Of a stretch of 64,000 nucleotides of DNA, positions 1 through 10,589 are shown one piece after another; within the stretch, counting starts at the first letter, position 1, and each line of letters opens with the position of its first letter. The stretch is from Dendrolimus kikuchii (lineage: Eukaryota; Arthropoda; Insecta; Lepidoptera; Lasiocampidae). Under the pieces are notes generated by a model, which was not told where the DNA came from, searched no databases, and was given only the letters and a program-made list of their open reading frames with translations. Where the stretch lies: assembly GCA_019925095.2 (NCBI GenBank), contig CM034409.1:10092001-10156000 (forward strand), given 5' to 3'. A program made the position numbers and the translations under genes.

Positions 1-2541
1 AAAATCTTCAACCTCATTTGCATCAGTAGAAGTTACAGATCGCTCAACTTCCCTCGTTTGATAGATTTTCTTCGGTCGGCCTACGCTTCCTGTGCGTAAT
101 ATTCTAGGTCTACCAGGAGCTCTCGTCGTCATCCTTAGCTGATCAAGTGTGTCATGCCTTGTTTCTTCGGCTTGTTGTTCCACTTGTAATCGTCTAGATG
201 AAGATACATCTTCGTCAAACTCTGCAGGATATTCTTGACATTCACTCCATATGTCTTGCATATTGTCAACCTCTTCTGCTTCATGTCTATGTTCTTCAAC
301 TGGAACATTCGATTTTGTGAAGTCTATTTCTATGAAATCCTGATCGCCGTCTTTCGTAATGTTTAATAGGCTCGGCTCTTGCTTCGAGATGTCCTTTCGT
401 GTGTTTGGACTTTCGTGAAATTTCACATCTCTCGCAATCATGAACTGCCTTCGCTCAGGAATCCACACACGATATCCCTTGGCGTTCTTCGGGTATCCAA
501 CAAAGTTACCAGCAATACCTCTTGCTGCGAATTTATCTTTGTTTGGATCTTTATCAAGAATGTGTACCTTAGTTCCAAATCTTCGAAAGTATGCAATTTT
601 CACCGATTTGTTTCGCCATTTTTCATAAGGAATTTCACCCTGTAGACTTCTAGTAGGACAACGGTTTCTGACGTAACATGCAGTATCTACCGCTTCGGCC
701 CAAAAACCTGAGGAAAGATCAGAACTCAATAGCATACACCTTGCCATTTCCACCAAGGTCCGGTTCATTCGTTCTGCTATTCCGTTCTGCTGCGGTGTTC
801 GAGGCACGGTTAGTCTTCGCTGTATGCCTGCTTGTTTCAAAAATCGATCAAATTCCGAGTTACAATATTCTCCTCCATTGTCGGTCTGGAGATATTTAAT
901 CTTAAGTCCCGTCATGTTCTCAACGTGACTTTTATACACCTTAAAGGCTTCTAAGGCTTTATTTTTCGCACTTAGAAAATAAACTTCACACCAACGTGTA
1001 CAATCGTCGATAAAAGTTATAAAATATTTTGCTCCCCCTATAGATTCACATCTCATAGGTCCTACAATATCAGAATAGACTATTTGTAATTTTTCAGTAC
1101 AAGGACTATGGGAATCAGAAAAAGGTAACGCGGTCATTTTTCCTCTAGCACAAATATCGCAATCACGTAAGTTTCGTACTTCGGTCACATCAAACTTAGC
1201 ACCTAATTTACCTAAAAGCTTAGCAACATCTTTTCCATTCAAATGTCCTAATCGCTCGTGCCAACAACGTACATCAGCATTCGAATCACTCAAATTAAAT
1301 ATATATTCCGGGCTATTCAAACAATATAAATTACCTCTACGATATGCCGACAATTTAATTTCTCCATTCTTGTCAATAACCTGAGCTACATCGTTATTAA
1401 ACGTAACATTATAACCGTTATTTGTTATTTTGGCTACTGAAATTAAATTCGTCCTTAAATTAGGAACAAACAACGTATCGCGTAGTTCAAATAAATCCCT
1501 CGAGTGTTCGCTCCATGCCGACAACCTTACAGTACCCTTACCTTTTATATCAGTACTTACATGCGTCGCTAAATTTAGTTCTCCGCTAGTCATTTTTAAA
1601 CTGTCCCCGAACTTACTCGCATCATTACAAAGGTGAGACGTGCACCCACTGTCCAAAATCCAGTCATGTTTTTGAACATTTACAGCATTAGAAACTTCTA
1701 CATCTAAAACATTAAAAGTGGTTAGAATATTATTAATACAATGTGTTTCTTCTGCTTTTTGTGCTTTTCTATCTATTTTAATTTTGCACTCCGATGCTTT
1801 ATGTCCACGTTCGTGACATTTGTAACATTTAAACCTAAAACCTTCTTTCTTTTCAGTTCTACTCTTATTAAAGTCAGTTTTGTCTCCAACTGTACTTTTG
1901 CTCTTTGCGCCTTTCTTACTCTTCTTAAAATACTTTCTCGTATTTGTGTACAGAACACCTTCATCCAGATTTTTATTTGCATCTCTGGATTCATGCTCTT
2001 CCAGTATTTTAATTTTCAAGGCCTCTGGTTTCGGCAACTCGTCTCTCGATTCAATCGCACATCTAAAGCTTTCAAAATTTCCGGGCAAACTGTATAACAA
2101 CATAATAGATACTAAATCTTCGTTGATACTTATACCCATCTCTGCAAGCTTGTCCACAGCGTCGAAAAAAGTATCCAAATGTTCTCTAACATTTCCTGTT
2201 TCCGACATTTTGTGCAGGATTAAACGCTTTAAAAGTGTAGCCTTCTTAGCGGGTCCCTTCGATGCGTATATTGACTCTAATTTCTGCCAAACATCTCTGG
2301 AAGTTTTACAACCTCTAATATGACGAAGTTCGCTTCCACTCATCGAAAGAATCAGATCGGCTTTGGCTTTTTCGTCCTCTTCCACCCAGCGTTCAGCTTC
2401 TTTAATCTCAGCTGGTCTAAGAACTTTGCCATTTACGTACTTCCACTCATTATTTTTAATTAACAGAGCTTGTACCTGAATTCTCCAGCTGTCGTAATTA
2501 TCCTTGCCCAAGGGCTCGATTCGCATCGACATACTGCTCAT
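1..2541 (-). CDS. copia-type gag-protease-integrase polyprotein, 3' part outside window
   Basis: One uninterrupted frame of 847 codons runs from an ATG at 2541 to the window edge; I checked every in-frame triplet for stops. In order it shows a gag domain starting MSSMSMRIEPLGKDNYDSW, a CCHC knuckle (CYKCHERGHKASEC, residues 239-252), the aspartic protease motif WILDSG (Asp near 297), the pre-integrase motif WHERLGHL (427-434), the integrase zinc-site cysteines CDIC, and an integrase core with Asp491 (YSDIVGP), Asp554 (TDNGGEY) and Glu590 (GIAERMN). The last two are 35 residues apart, the D,D35E spacing. This order (integrase before reverse transcriptase) defines Ty1/copia. The RT and RNase H should lie left of position 1. 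No lesion is visible, so the visible half looks competent. It lies downstream of dpr exon 5 on the same strand, possibly in a dpr intron. Confidence 0.95.
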   Translation of the reverse strand, partial: MSSMSMRIEPLGKDNYDSWRIQVQALLIKNNEWKYVNGKVLRPAEIKEAERWVEEDEKAKADLILSMSGSELRHIRGCKTSRDVWQKLESIYASKGPAKKATLLKRLILHKMSETGNVREHLDTFFDAVDKLAEMGISINEDLVSIMLLYSLPGNFESFRCAIESRDELPKPEALKIKILEEHESRDANKNLDEGVLYTNTRKYFKKSKKGAKSKSTVGDKTDFNKSRTEKKEGFRFKCYKCHERGHKASECKIKIDRKAQKAEETHCINNILTTFNVLDVEVSNAVNVQKHDWILDSGCTSHLCNDASKFGDSLKMTSGELNLATHVSTDIKGKGTVRLSAWSEHSRDLFELRDTLFVPNLRTNLISVAKITNNGYNVTFNNDVAQVIDKNGEIKLSAYRRGNLYCLNSPEYIFNLSDSNADVRCWHERLGHLNGKDVAKLLGKLGAKFDVTEVRNLRDCDICARGKMTALPFSDSHSPCTEKLQIVYSDIVGPMRCESIGGAKYFITFIDDCTRWCEVYFLSAKNKALEAFKVYKSHVENMTGLKIKYLQTDNGGEYCNSEFDRFLKQAGIQRRLTVPRTPQQNGIAERMNRTLVEMARCMLLSSDLSSGFWAEAVDTACYVRNRCPTRSLQGEIPYEKWRNKSVKIAYFRRFGTKVHILDKDPNKDKFAARGIAGNFVGYPKNAKGYRVWIPERRQFMIARDVKFHESPNTRKDISKQEPSLLNITKDGDQDFIEIDFTKSNVPVEEHRHEAEEVDNMQDIWSECQEYPAEFDEDVSSSRRLQVEQQAEETRHDTLDQLRMTTRAPGRPRILRTGSVGRPKKIYQTREVERSVTSTDANEVEDF

Positions 2542-2635
2542 CGTTCTGCACCTTTTCGCAATTAATTACACTGCTTTTGAATATTCTCCGATCCGAATTC
2601 TTTTCGTTAATATGACAGCGCTATGGATTTGCGCT

Positions 2636-2653
2636 GCCTGGGCCCATGACCAA
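2636..2653 (-). other. copia primer-binding site, tRNA-iMet internal type
   Basis: Read on the minus strand the site is GGTCATGGGCCCAG, immediately downstream of the LTR end. It is complementary to the anticodon stem-loop region of initiator methionine tRNA, apart from one base. Drosophila copia is known to prime from an internal tRNA-iMet fragment in this way. About 95 bp separate it from the ATG at 2541. Confidence 0.75.
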
Positions 2654-2749
2654 TGTTGGGGGCTAAGAAGTCGCGATTAATAAATCCACGAGAGGTCTAC
2701 GTTGTTACGAGATATATTTTCAAGTGTTACTTCAATGGTGGCAGAAACA
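2654..2749 (-). repeat. candidate 5' LTR of the copia element
   Basis: The segment next to the primer site has TGTT...AACA termini (plus strand TGTTGGGGG at 2654, GAAACA at 2749) and a TATA-like run near 2711. A 96-bp LTR is short for copia. The outer boundary is inferred only from the terminal inverted bases, because the partner LTR is outside the window. Confidence 0.5.
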
Positions 2750-2964
2750 ACTTAAGACAGCCACGCATTCCAATATTAAATTCAAATTTACCATATGCCA
2801 ATATAAATCTAATGTGTTGCTCTCGTGGTTAGTTCCACCTTAGCTAGATTGCCTTAACTAGGATATACCCGCCGACTTCCTCCACGCTTGAAAGGTAACG
2901 TAGATTACATTTATTTTGCCAGTATTTAAAATCAAAATGAATTTTCAGCAGGGCAACGGATTTT

Positions 2965-3260
2965 CGAAGTGAAATTTCTTTAGAATCGTTATGATTTGAA
3001 ACTTGACGAAACGAAAAAGCGACACTAAAAAGAAATAAACACATAAATCTACAGGACTAAGCCTGCGAGAGAATGAGATACGAGTTTTGCATAGTGCAGC
3101 ACAGGTTGGATAGTCTATAAGATCCATGATTAAACATAGGTCCAATTTGGACCGAAATAAGAGTGATAATATTATTCTTTAGAATAAATAAGTGAAAAAA
3201 TTGAAAGTAATACTTAAGAAGTTTATTTTGAATTATAATATGTTGACGGATGTAGGCTAA
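2965..3260 (+). repeat. dispersed repeat family A, copy 1
   Basis: This unclassified interspersed repeat contains GAAACGAAAAAGCGACACTA and GGTCCAATTTGGACCGAAAT. Further copies lie near 24005-24260, 29035-29150 and 30370-30470 in the same orientation, and near 50825-50925 inverted. A diagnostic piece is ACTAAAAAGAGATAAACACA. No terminal repeats or coding capacity were recognised. Confidence 0.7.
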
Positions 3261-3277
3261 AATAATTATATTTATAT

Positions 3278-3350
3278 AATAAAAGTTAGAGAAGAATTAT
3301 CTGTGAGTATATTCTCTAAAGTTTCACTTCTACTGCGTGTGAACTGCACA
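3278..3350 (-). repeat. unoccupied paralogue of the 49.9-50.2 kb repeat
   Basis: The reverse complement of about 3236-3348 matches 49920-50215 except that it lacks the Helitron-like unit at 49992-50164. It therefore acts as an empty-site reference for that insertion. Confidence 0.7.
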
Positions 3351-3369
3351 CACACACACACACACACAC
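3347..3369. repeat. (CA)n microsatellite
   Basis: About eleven uninterrupted CA dinucleotides. Confidence 0.95.
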
Positions 3370-3529
3370 GTGTACACATTTTTTTAGTATGAAGATACAC
3401 GAATTCCGAATTTTCCCGTAAAAACCCGGGATGAACAATGTCACTAAAGGCATGCAAAACTACACCTGTTCTACTAAAGATGTCTAACAAATATAGAAAC
3501 TACCATATCAAGCAAGTTATAATATCACG

Positions 3530-3700
3530 TGGTTTCGAAGTTGGAAATCCCGAGAAATATAAAAGTCTCGGATTATATATTATTTTAGAATCAACCGAAT
3601 CCGAATCAGCTAATTTTTAATTATATTATCCACTTTAAACACTTCCGGGAAAATTCCCACGGGATTCCCGGAATATAAAGTATCGAATCCCTAAAATATT
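3530..3700 (-). repeat. fragment of Helitron-like family B
   Basis: It contains the motif GGGAAAATTCCCACGGGATT and a following ATAAAGTATCG, shared with the copies near 8.5, 19.1, 45.6 and 51.5 kb. No termini are preserved. The stretch 3700-4500 holds only AT-rich sequence and a short piece related to the repeat at 61.5 kb (CCGTTCAGTAGTT near 4383). Confidence 0.6.
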
Positions 3701-4504
3701 AAACTTCATATTTCTGAGAAATATAGCATGTCCACTGTCCACTTCATGACACATATTTTACTTTTTTTAACGCGAGTGAAACCGTGGGCCAAAACTAGTG
3801 TTTATAATACTTAATTCAAAACTCTATGTTCATGATATCTTATTTTGCATTAATTTAAATTAACCGGCATTTAGTAAAATGCTTGAGGAAATTTTAACTA
3901 AATTAACTTTGATATAATTATTATAAAGTTTTGTTTGCTTGTCAACAGAGATCTGAATTAATTACGAAAATACAAACTTTTGTTTGTTAGGGGTATTTTA
4001 CCTGCATAAATTAATGTTGTCATGATTAAGGAGGGAAGGATCGTTTTGTTTTGTAGAATAATTAATCAACTAATTCATACAAATAATAAGATAGTAGGTA
4101 TAAATCGCAAAGAAATGTTTTAACTATATGTTGATGATTTATAATCTACATATGTATATATACTTGACCTCACTGACTGACTGACTGACATATTAACATA
4201 CTGCACAAACTACTGGTGCTAGGATAGAAAAATTTGCACATGCAAATTCTAAAACTAAAATCCTTTCTTAGTGCAGCGCCACCTTCTCCTCTATATTCTG
4301 TCCCACAGAAAACGCATCATTTACTGAGATAAAAATCTTACCCGGGATATAGGCTAGCTCTGTGTCGAGTGTTATTAATATCCGTTCAGTAGTTCACGTA
4401 ATGCTCTAACAGACAGATAAACAAAAAATCTAAAAATTGTAATACCATAGTATCCTGTCCCGGATTATCCATCCCTGATTTATTTCACATTTTTAATTCA
4501 TTTC

Positions 4505-4735
4505 ATTTCATTTCAAATGCGCTGCTCCTCTCTAAGGAAGACTGGAATTTGGTTATTAATGCCGGAACACAACTTAAGGTTGTTATGGCGCCATACTTTA
4601 GACCAGGGGTGGTAGCCATCCCGTCGAGCAAATGCCCTACCACCTGGCTGTGGGTTGTTTTGTCGCCTCTTACGACAGGCCGCCCGGCCGCAGAAAATTG
4701 TATTCTTTCTCCGTTCCTGCACGGATAGAAAGAAC
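4505..4735 (-). mobile_element. composite SINE, copy A, 3' truncated
   Basis: Member of a SINE family with at least nine copies here. In element orientation the head is GTGCAGGAACGGAGAAAGAA followed by CTGCGGCCGGGCGGCCTGTC, then a body with ACAACCCACAGCCAGGTGGT and TTGTGTTCCGGCATTAGT. The 3' tail normally ends CTGCAATAAAA. This copy keeps the head and body but stops before the tail. Confidence 0.85.
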
Positions 4736-4762
4736 ACAAAATAATTTCTTCAATTATAATAT

Positions 4763-5260
4763 TGTTACAACTCGAGTCCCGACAAAAACAAAATCCACCT
4801 GCATATCTGAAACAAAGCACATTTATTACCCGTCGGCATTTGAACTAATTACATTTAAATTCTTTTATGGTCGTCTTCTTTTGTTTACTTATTGGCATAC
4901 GGCCTATTGTTGTATTGTAATCATTAGCCAGGTGTTACGGATTTAAAGTACAAGCTGATTCTAGGAAATACGGTCCACGCGGCCGGGCGGACATATTGCA
5001 TCTGCGCAGTATAAAGCAATGGCCCGATTGAGGAAGCAGGTAGTCGAGCGAGAACCACGATCGAGGCGAGACTTGTATACTACAATCGGGAACCCTAGTG
5101 ACGCACTTTGCGCATTTTATTGAATTACGACCTTCTGCATTACTTTTGGATTTGTTGTGTTCGGTTATATTTGTATCTCTGTTATACGTGTTTGTATAGT
5201 TCTAATAAACTCTATAATAATTCCAACGGCATTTTAATTCGAGTCCCGCAACTCGTAACA
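4763..5260 (+). mobile_element. solo LTR of a retrotransposon
   Basis: The 498-bp segment begins TGTTACAACTCGAGTCCCG and ends GAGTCCCGCAACTCGTAACA, giving TG...CA termini. It is flanked by a 4-bp direct repeat ATAT (4759-4762 and 5261-5264). It holds a TATAAAG box at 5010-5016 and an AATAAA poly(A) signal at 5204-5209, in the order expected of a U3-R-U5 unit on the plus strand. No internal region follows, which is the usual outcome of LTR-LTR recombination. The superfamily is unknown; a 4-bp duplication is common in Ty3/gypsy. Confidence 0.75.
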
Positions 5261-5264
5261 ATAT

Positions 5265-7924
5265 TATACGTTTGTGACAGCTTTATATAATCAATGATAT
5301 TCTATTCTAGATCTTTCAGCTTTCGTAGACATTTTTTCAAAAACAGAATTATTATGAACTCATCACGTTAACCTTTATGTTTCGCCCGACATTGTTCTCG
5401 AAAATATTTACTATATCGCTTGTATGCTCAAAAAAGAACACCGACTAAAGACGGGGGCTATGATTGACTTTATAGTTGATGCTCTGGCAACATCTGATAT
5501 GGCGAAAGCATTTATTAAAAAAAATCGTTAAAAAGTATATGTATGTCACGAATCAGGCATATTATAATTCTTAGAAATTTACTAATTACTGCCAAGTACC
5601 TAATGATACCCATACATTTAGCGAAACGAAGGTGAAACATACCATGAGAATAACACATTAAAATTATCGCTATCATGTTATTGTCGTTGCCATGGCGATG
5701 TGTTTGTTAGTGAATTTCAACGGTGGCGCAAATTCAGCTATATTCGTCAGCCTTTGGAGACAGTACTTTTTCCTGAATGAAGTAAAAGTACTGTAAAGTA
5801 CCCTATATCTTTTTGTATATCCCTGACAACGTGTTTGCAAAATTCGTGAGAATCAGAGGGATTAAAGCAGTCTTAATTGACACAGGTCTAGCCATACTGG
5901 TAGTTGTAAGACATAGCATGAAACTTGATTTTATTTTGATACTCGTCATGTCGTCGCTGTTGCGTAGTTAAGGCGTGAAAACATCACAAACAAACTCACA
6001 TACGTATTTGTAATATTACTTAGGGCTGTATGATTAGAACATGTCGAGTCTGGCATGGTGACATCGTCACTAAAAGCTCATGAATAAACGAGAATAAAAT
6101 TCATCGTTACATATTTAACTACTTATATTTTATTCAAACATCCAATTTCATTTCCTTCGCATACTTATGTAAGATGTTTTCTTCGATAAAGCTAAAGTCC
6201 ACAATGGCAAGGCAAAGGTAGAATTAAATAAAGTGAAATATTTCGACAGCCAAGCATTCGAGGCTCGCGAAAAATCTAGGTAGGTATTCCAATTGCCAGT
6301 ATTACTTCCAAACAATACCTGTCTTTTTTGTTTATTCTTTCAATTCCCAAGCCACTTCGTCTAATTCGAGAAAAAAATATGAAAGCAAATATTCGTTGGA
6401 GACATTTATAAATATAAAATGGAATTGCTATTTGCATGTTTACTTTACTTCGATATATATGTCCAAATTGAACTTAAGCAACCTTTTCAGCATGAGTCAA
6501 TGTTTGTGATGTTGATAGCCTCTATAATTTAAGTATAAACGTTCAACTGCCTAGCTTAGTGAAATAAGAAAACCTCGAATTCATTCCGGTAGTCTAAATT
6601 TAGTAAATTAATTTTCCGTTAATATCAAACCTAGAGTTGTTTTTTGTACATAACCCATGATTACAATACCATCATGAGAGCTTGTTCATGTCAGATTGAT
6701 GGATTTTACACATAAGCGATCTTCTTCGTTTCCTTCAATGGTTTTTTAACCGTCAGCATCTATTAACTATAGCATCATGAACATTAGGATAGAAAAACTG
6801 CTTAATGTTGAAACCTATGATAGCCTAATCTATATATATAATGTCTAATAACCTATATATTTAATGTCTTTGCTTGACTAAACTTTATAACCTACTAATG
6901 AAATGAAATCCTGTGATTTTTTCTTGTTTCTATTTAATTGTATTTAAATAATTTGCACAGAGTAGAACACTTATGGAATGGAGGTCGGCCATCTTAAGAA
7001 GGAAGTTACCATAGACAATACATGTTATAGATCTGACAAGTTTATGGATTTGTTACGTTCCCTTTAACACCTACCACGAAAATTTAAATTTACATAATTT
7101 AAATTTGTACATCAAATTTAAATTATGTATGCAGTCAACTTAATTAATTATGTTAAATTACATAGAGTCAAATTCAAAACTGACTCTGTGGCCAAGACGA
7201 GTAAAGCGTTACTATTTTTGTTTATTAAAATTTGTAATTATCTAAATGAATACTCTCCTCAACAGTGATTGAGTTAATCAACGTTTCTAGAATATCTTAG
7301 ACATTTCTTTGAGAATTAGGTCAGTAGTTTATCTGCTTGTTTCAACTTAAAACTTTCATTTGTATCCCTGAAGCTTTTGTTCTGTAACACAAAGTGGAAA
7401 GTCTTGTTAGGTGAATACTCTAAGGAAGTTTTGTATATTCATATTTTGAACGACATATTCCTGAAATGTTTTTTACATTCTTTGGTTGATATTTACTTAT
7501 AAGAGATTTCTGGCTATTGAAACTAATATTAAATTTAGGATATGTCTTGTAGGTACTCCACACTCACGCGGGAATCTCACGAGAACGGGAAAAAGAGCAT
7601 GAGAACCAATTTTATATCCTTTATCGAAGTTTTCTCGCCTTGCTCTAAGCAGTGTTCTCGTAAGCATGTGGAGGGGCTTTTCTTAATGAAGCAATAGTAA
7701 AAGTGCGTTTTGTATCAAAAATGTGCTCTGAATCCTGACCAGTGGCTAGTACCGATTAGAGAATTTATTTGGTCTAATAGAATAGAATAGAACAGAATAG
7801 AAAAATTGTAATATATATTGTATATAAATAAAATTAATGTTACTACACAACTATGTCAACAAAAAACATAGTGAGATAATCTGCATGTATAATAACCGCC
7901 AAATGGAAAAACTCATCGAACATC
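5265..7924. other. intronic or intergenic AT-rich DNA
   Basis: No coding exon was recognised. There is a perfect short inverted repeat near 7091-7130 (ACATAATTTAAATTT and its complement around a 7-base spacer) and a degenerate AGAATAGAAT tract near 7778-7803. Confidence 0.5.
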
Positions 7925-8440
7925 CTCACGAGAAAGAAAGAAAATATTTATTTCCAATTGCGACACACACTAAACAGACTGATAAGAAAATATAATGACA
8001 ATTTTTTTATAAGAACAGAGGGATGTTACATTATTCTCACTACCGAATCAGTATCTTATAAATATATACATACATGATATAATATACATACATTAATAAA
8101 AATTATTCTAATACGATATAGGTAAATAAAATACACTTACATAAATAAATATAAAACTAATAAAAGTTGGCAATAACTGCTGCTGCATCCTTAAATTGAG
8201 CTATTTGAGCTATAATAATCCTTCACAAGTCTATTAGAAATAGGCAGTGATTCCGCTAGCTTAATATTAACAGGCAGCGCGTTCCAAAGACGAACTGCTT
8301 GGACTGTGAAGGATTTGCCATAAAAGCTAGTTGTATGCAGAGGAGTTTTAAGTAACAAATTTTTCGAGGATCTGAGAGACTTTAAGTTACCTATTGTTTT
8401 ACAGAAAATTTTTAATCTAATTACAAAATGAACATGTTAC
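7925..8440 (-). pseudogene. CR1/Jockey-type LINE, ORF2 C-terminus and 3' tail
   Basis: On the minus strand the frame ending at a TAA near 8194 encodes HTTSFYGKSFTVQAVRLWNA, continuing into LPVNIK. This is the conserved C-terminal end of many CR1/Jockey-type reverse transcriptase proteins. Upstream the frame closes at an in-frame TAA near 8432, so the copy is 5' truncated. The AT-rich 3' tail ends at a GAAAGAAAGAAAA-type tract near 7930. The Helitron at 8473 starts just beyond it. Confidence 0.7.
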
Positions 8441-8860
8441 AACCAATTAAAAGTGATTTTCTAGTCTATCTATCTACAATATTATAAAATTATAAACATG
8501 CCGAGTCTGTACACTGAAGCCATTTAAAAAAACTGGAATAGACTACATAAACGACGGAGAACACGATGCAATTTTCTTTAGATTTTTTGCATGTTTGTTC
8601 GAAATTCACGTAAAAACTACTGGGCTGATTTCGATACGGTTTCAACTGATCGACAGCAAATTCTAGACTTAAAATCTGCACTATTTTTTATCTGGGAATC
8701 CCGTGAATTTTTTTTGGGAATGATCTAAAATGGCCAGATTAAACAAAACGAATTCCAATATGATTTTTTCACTGATCGATACCAAATTTTATGTAATAAA
8801 ATGTATGAATTTTTTATCCCGGGAATCCCACGGGAATTATCCCAGGAGCGGTATGTAATA

Positions 8861-10138
8861 GGTTGGGGAAAAAGTCTTTTCGCATATAGTATGTATTAAC
8901 TTGTAATAAGATCTCTTTGGCTATACCATTTGTATCTGGCTGGTTTTGGTATCATTAAAAAGTTTTAATTTTAAAGAAGACAATTCCAAATTCAAATTAT
9001 AAAACTGTGATTTTCATTTGTTTTTCTTATTGTTAAAATGAGTGAATCTAATGAAGAAATTCGATACATTTTAAAATTTTACTACAAAAAAGGTAAAAAT
9101 GCAACACAAGCCGCGAAAAAAATTTGTGATGTTTATGGACCTAATGCAGTATCTGTGAGAGTACCGCAAATTTGGTTTAAATGTTTTCAATCCGGAAATT
9201 TTGATATCAAAGATGCACGTCACTCTGGTCGCCCTGTTACGGACAAAAATGATGCCATTTTTGAAAAAGTGGAGCAAGATCGGCATATTAGTAGTTACGA
9301 TGTAGCTGGGGAACTGGTAATTGACCACAAAACGGTTTTGGCGCATTTGAAAAAAGCTAGGTACACAAAAAAGCTCGATATTTGGGTGCCTCATGAGCTC
9401 ACTGAAAGAAACCTAATGAACCGTGTACTCATTTGTGATTCTTTATTACGACGTAATGAAACCGAGCCATTTTTGAAGAAGCTGATAACTGGTGATGAAA
9501 AGTGGATCACGTACGACAAGAACGTGCGAAAAAGATCGCGGCCAAAGGCCGATCAGGCTTCACAGACTGTGGCGAAACCCGGGTTAACTCGCAACAAGGT
9601 GATGCTGTGTGTATGGTGGGATTGGAAGGGCATTATTCATTATGAGCTGTTACCGCCAGGCAGGACCATCGATTCTGAACTGTACTTTGAACAACTGATG
9701 AGATTAAAGCAAAAAGTTCAGAGAAAGTGGCCGGAATTAATCAACAGAAGGGGTGTGTGTGGTTTCACCATAATAACGCTAAACCTCACACATATTTAGC
9801 CATTCAGCAAAAATTACGAGAGTTAGGCTGGGAGGTGTTAATGCATCCGCCATATAGTCCTGACCTCGCACTTTCAGATTTTTACCTGTTTCGGTTTCTG
9901 CAGAATTCCTTAGGCAGTGTCAGGTTAACATCACGAGGGACTGCCAAAACCACTTGTCGCAGTTTTTTGATCAGAAGCCCCAAAATTTTTATAGCAATGC
10001 GATCACGTCCCTACCTACAAGATGGCAAAAAGTTATCCAACAAAATGGCACCTACATACTTTAGTCAAATGTAAATAAACTTTATAAAAAAAACTTTTGA
10101 ATTTTTATATAAAATGCGAAGAAACTTTTCCCCCAACC
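8861..10138 (+). mobile_element. mariner element 1, nested in the Helitron
   Basis: The terminal inverted repeats GGTTGGGGAAAAAGTCTTTT (left) and GGTTGGGGGAAAAGTTTCTT (right, complemented) bound 1,278 bp. They are flanked by the TA duplication (8859-8860 and 10139-10140) diagnostic of Tc1/mariner. The element carries a single broken transposase gene. Confidence 0.95.
9038..10074 (+). pseudogene. mariner transposase, frameshifted
   Basis: The first frame (9038-9799) begins MSESNEEIRYILKFYYKKGK, an N-terminal helix-turn-helix region, and includes the catalytic motif LITGDEKWIT. Near 9755-9765 two bases appear to have been gained in a GTGTGTG run, so the product continues in a second frame (9727-10074) with WFHHNNAKPH and YSPDLALSDFY. 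The second catalytic position is Asn where mariner has Asp (HHDNARPH in the copy at 55-56 kb). The D,D34D triad is therefore broken by mutation as well as frameshift, and later sequence near 9950 departs from the family again. The element is dead. Confidence 0.93.
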
Positions 10139-10589
10139 TAATAGTTGTTCGGGTTCATAAAAAGTCGCTTAATTTAACATAATATTCTCTAAAACGATAT
10201 TTTACATTTTTGGATGTACTTTGTGCTCCGGGAATATCAAGTCAATCGTGGACGAAGTCGCGGTCATATCCTAGTAAGCTAACAGTTTAAGGCATTATTA
10301 TAGTTTCATTACATATTGTGTAAATTCATAGATTACTATAAAATCACTAGTTAAAGTGTTAGAATTATTTTAGTTAAAATTATTTATCTTTTTCACACCC
10401 AAGGGATCTTTAAGAGGTGGGTGGTAATATAGTAGGGGTGATCTACTAGTAGAAATGGTTAAAAACAATAGCACCGATGTTTACGCATAACATTTGTGCC
10501 AATGAAATTTAATTTAAACACAACTTGTGGTATAAAGTAAATTCTATTTTATTTCATTTCTCGTATTCTAAAATTACGCTTGGAGTTGT

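Larger units (their letters stand above)
8473..10274 (+). mobile_element. non-autonomous Helitron, family B, interrupted by mariner
   Basis: The unit starts TCTACAATATTATAAAATTA after an A and ends ATATCCTAG before a T, the TC...CTAG ends and A/T target expected of Helitrons. Without the 1.28-kb mariner and its extra TA it is about 520 bp, matching the 517-bp copy at 19100-19616. It contains the family motif of a CGGGAATT block and a 3' GTGGACGAAGTCGCGG block. No Rep-helicase coding sequence is present. Confidence 0.8.
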
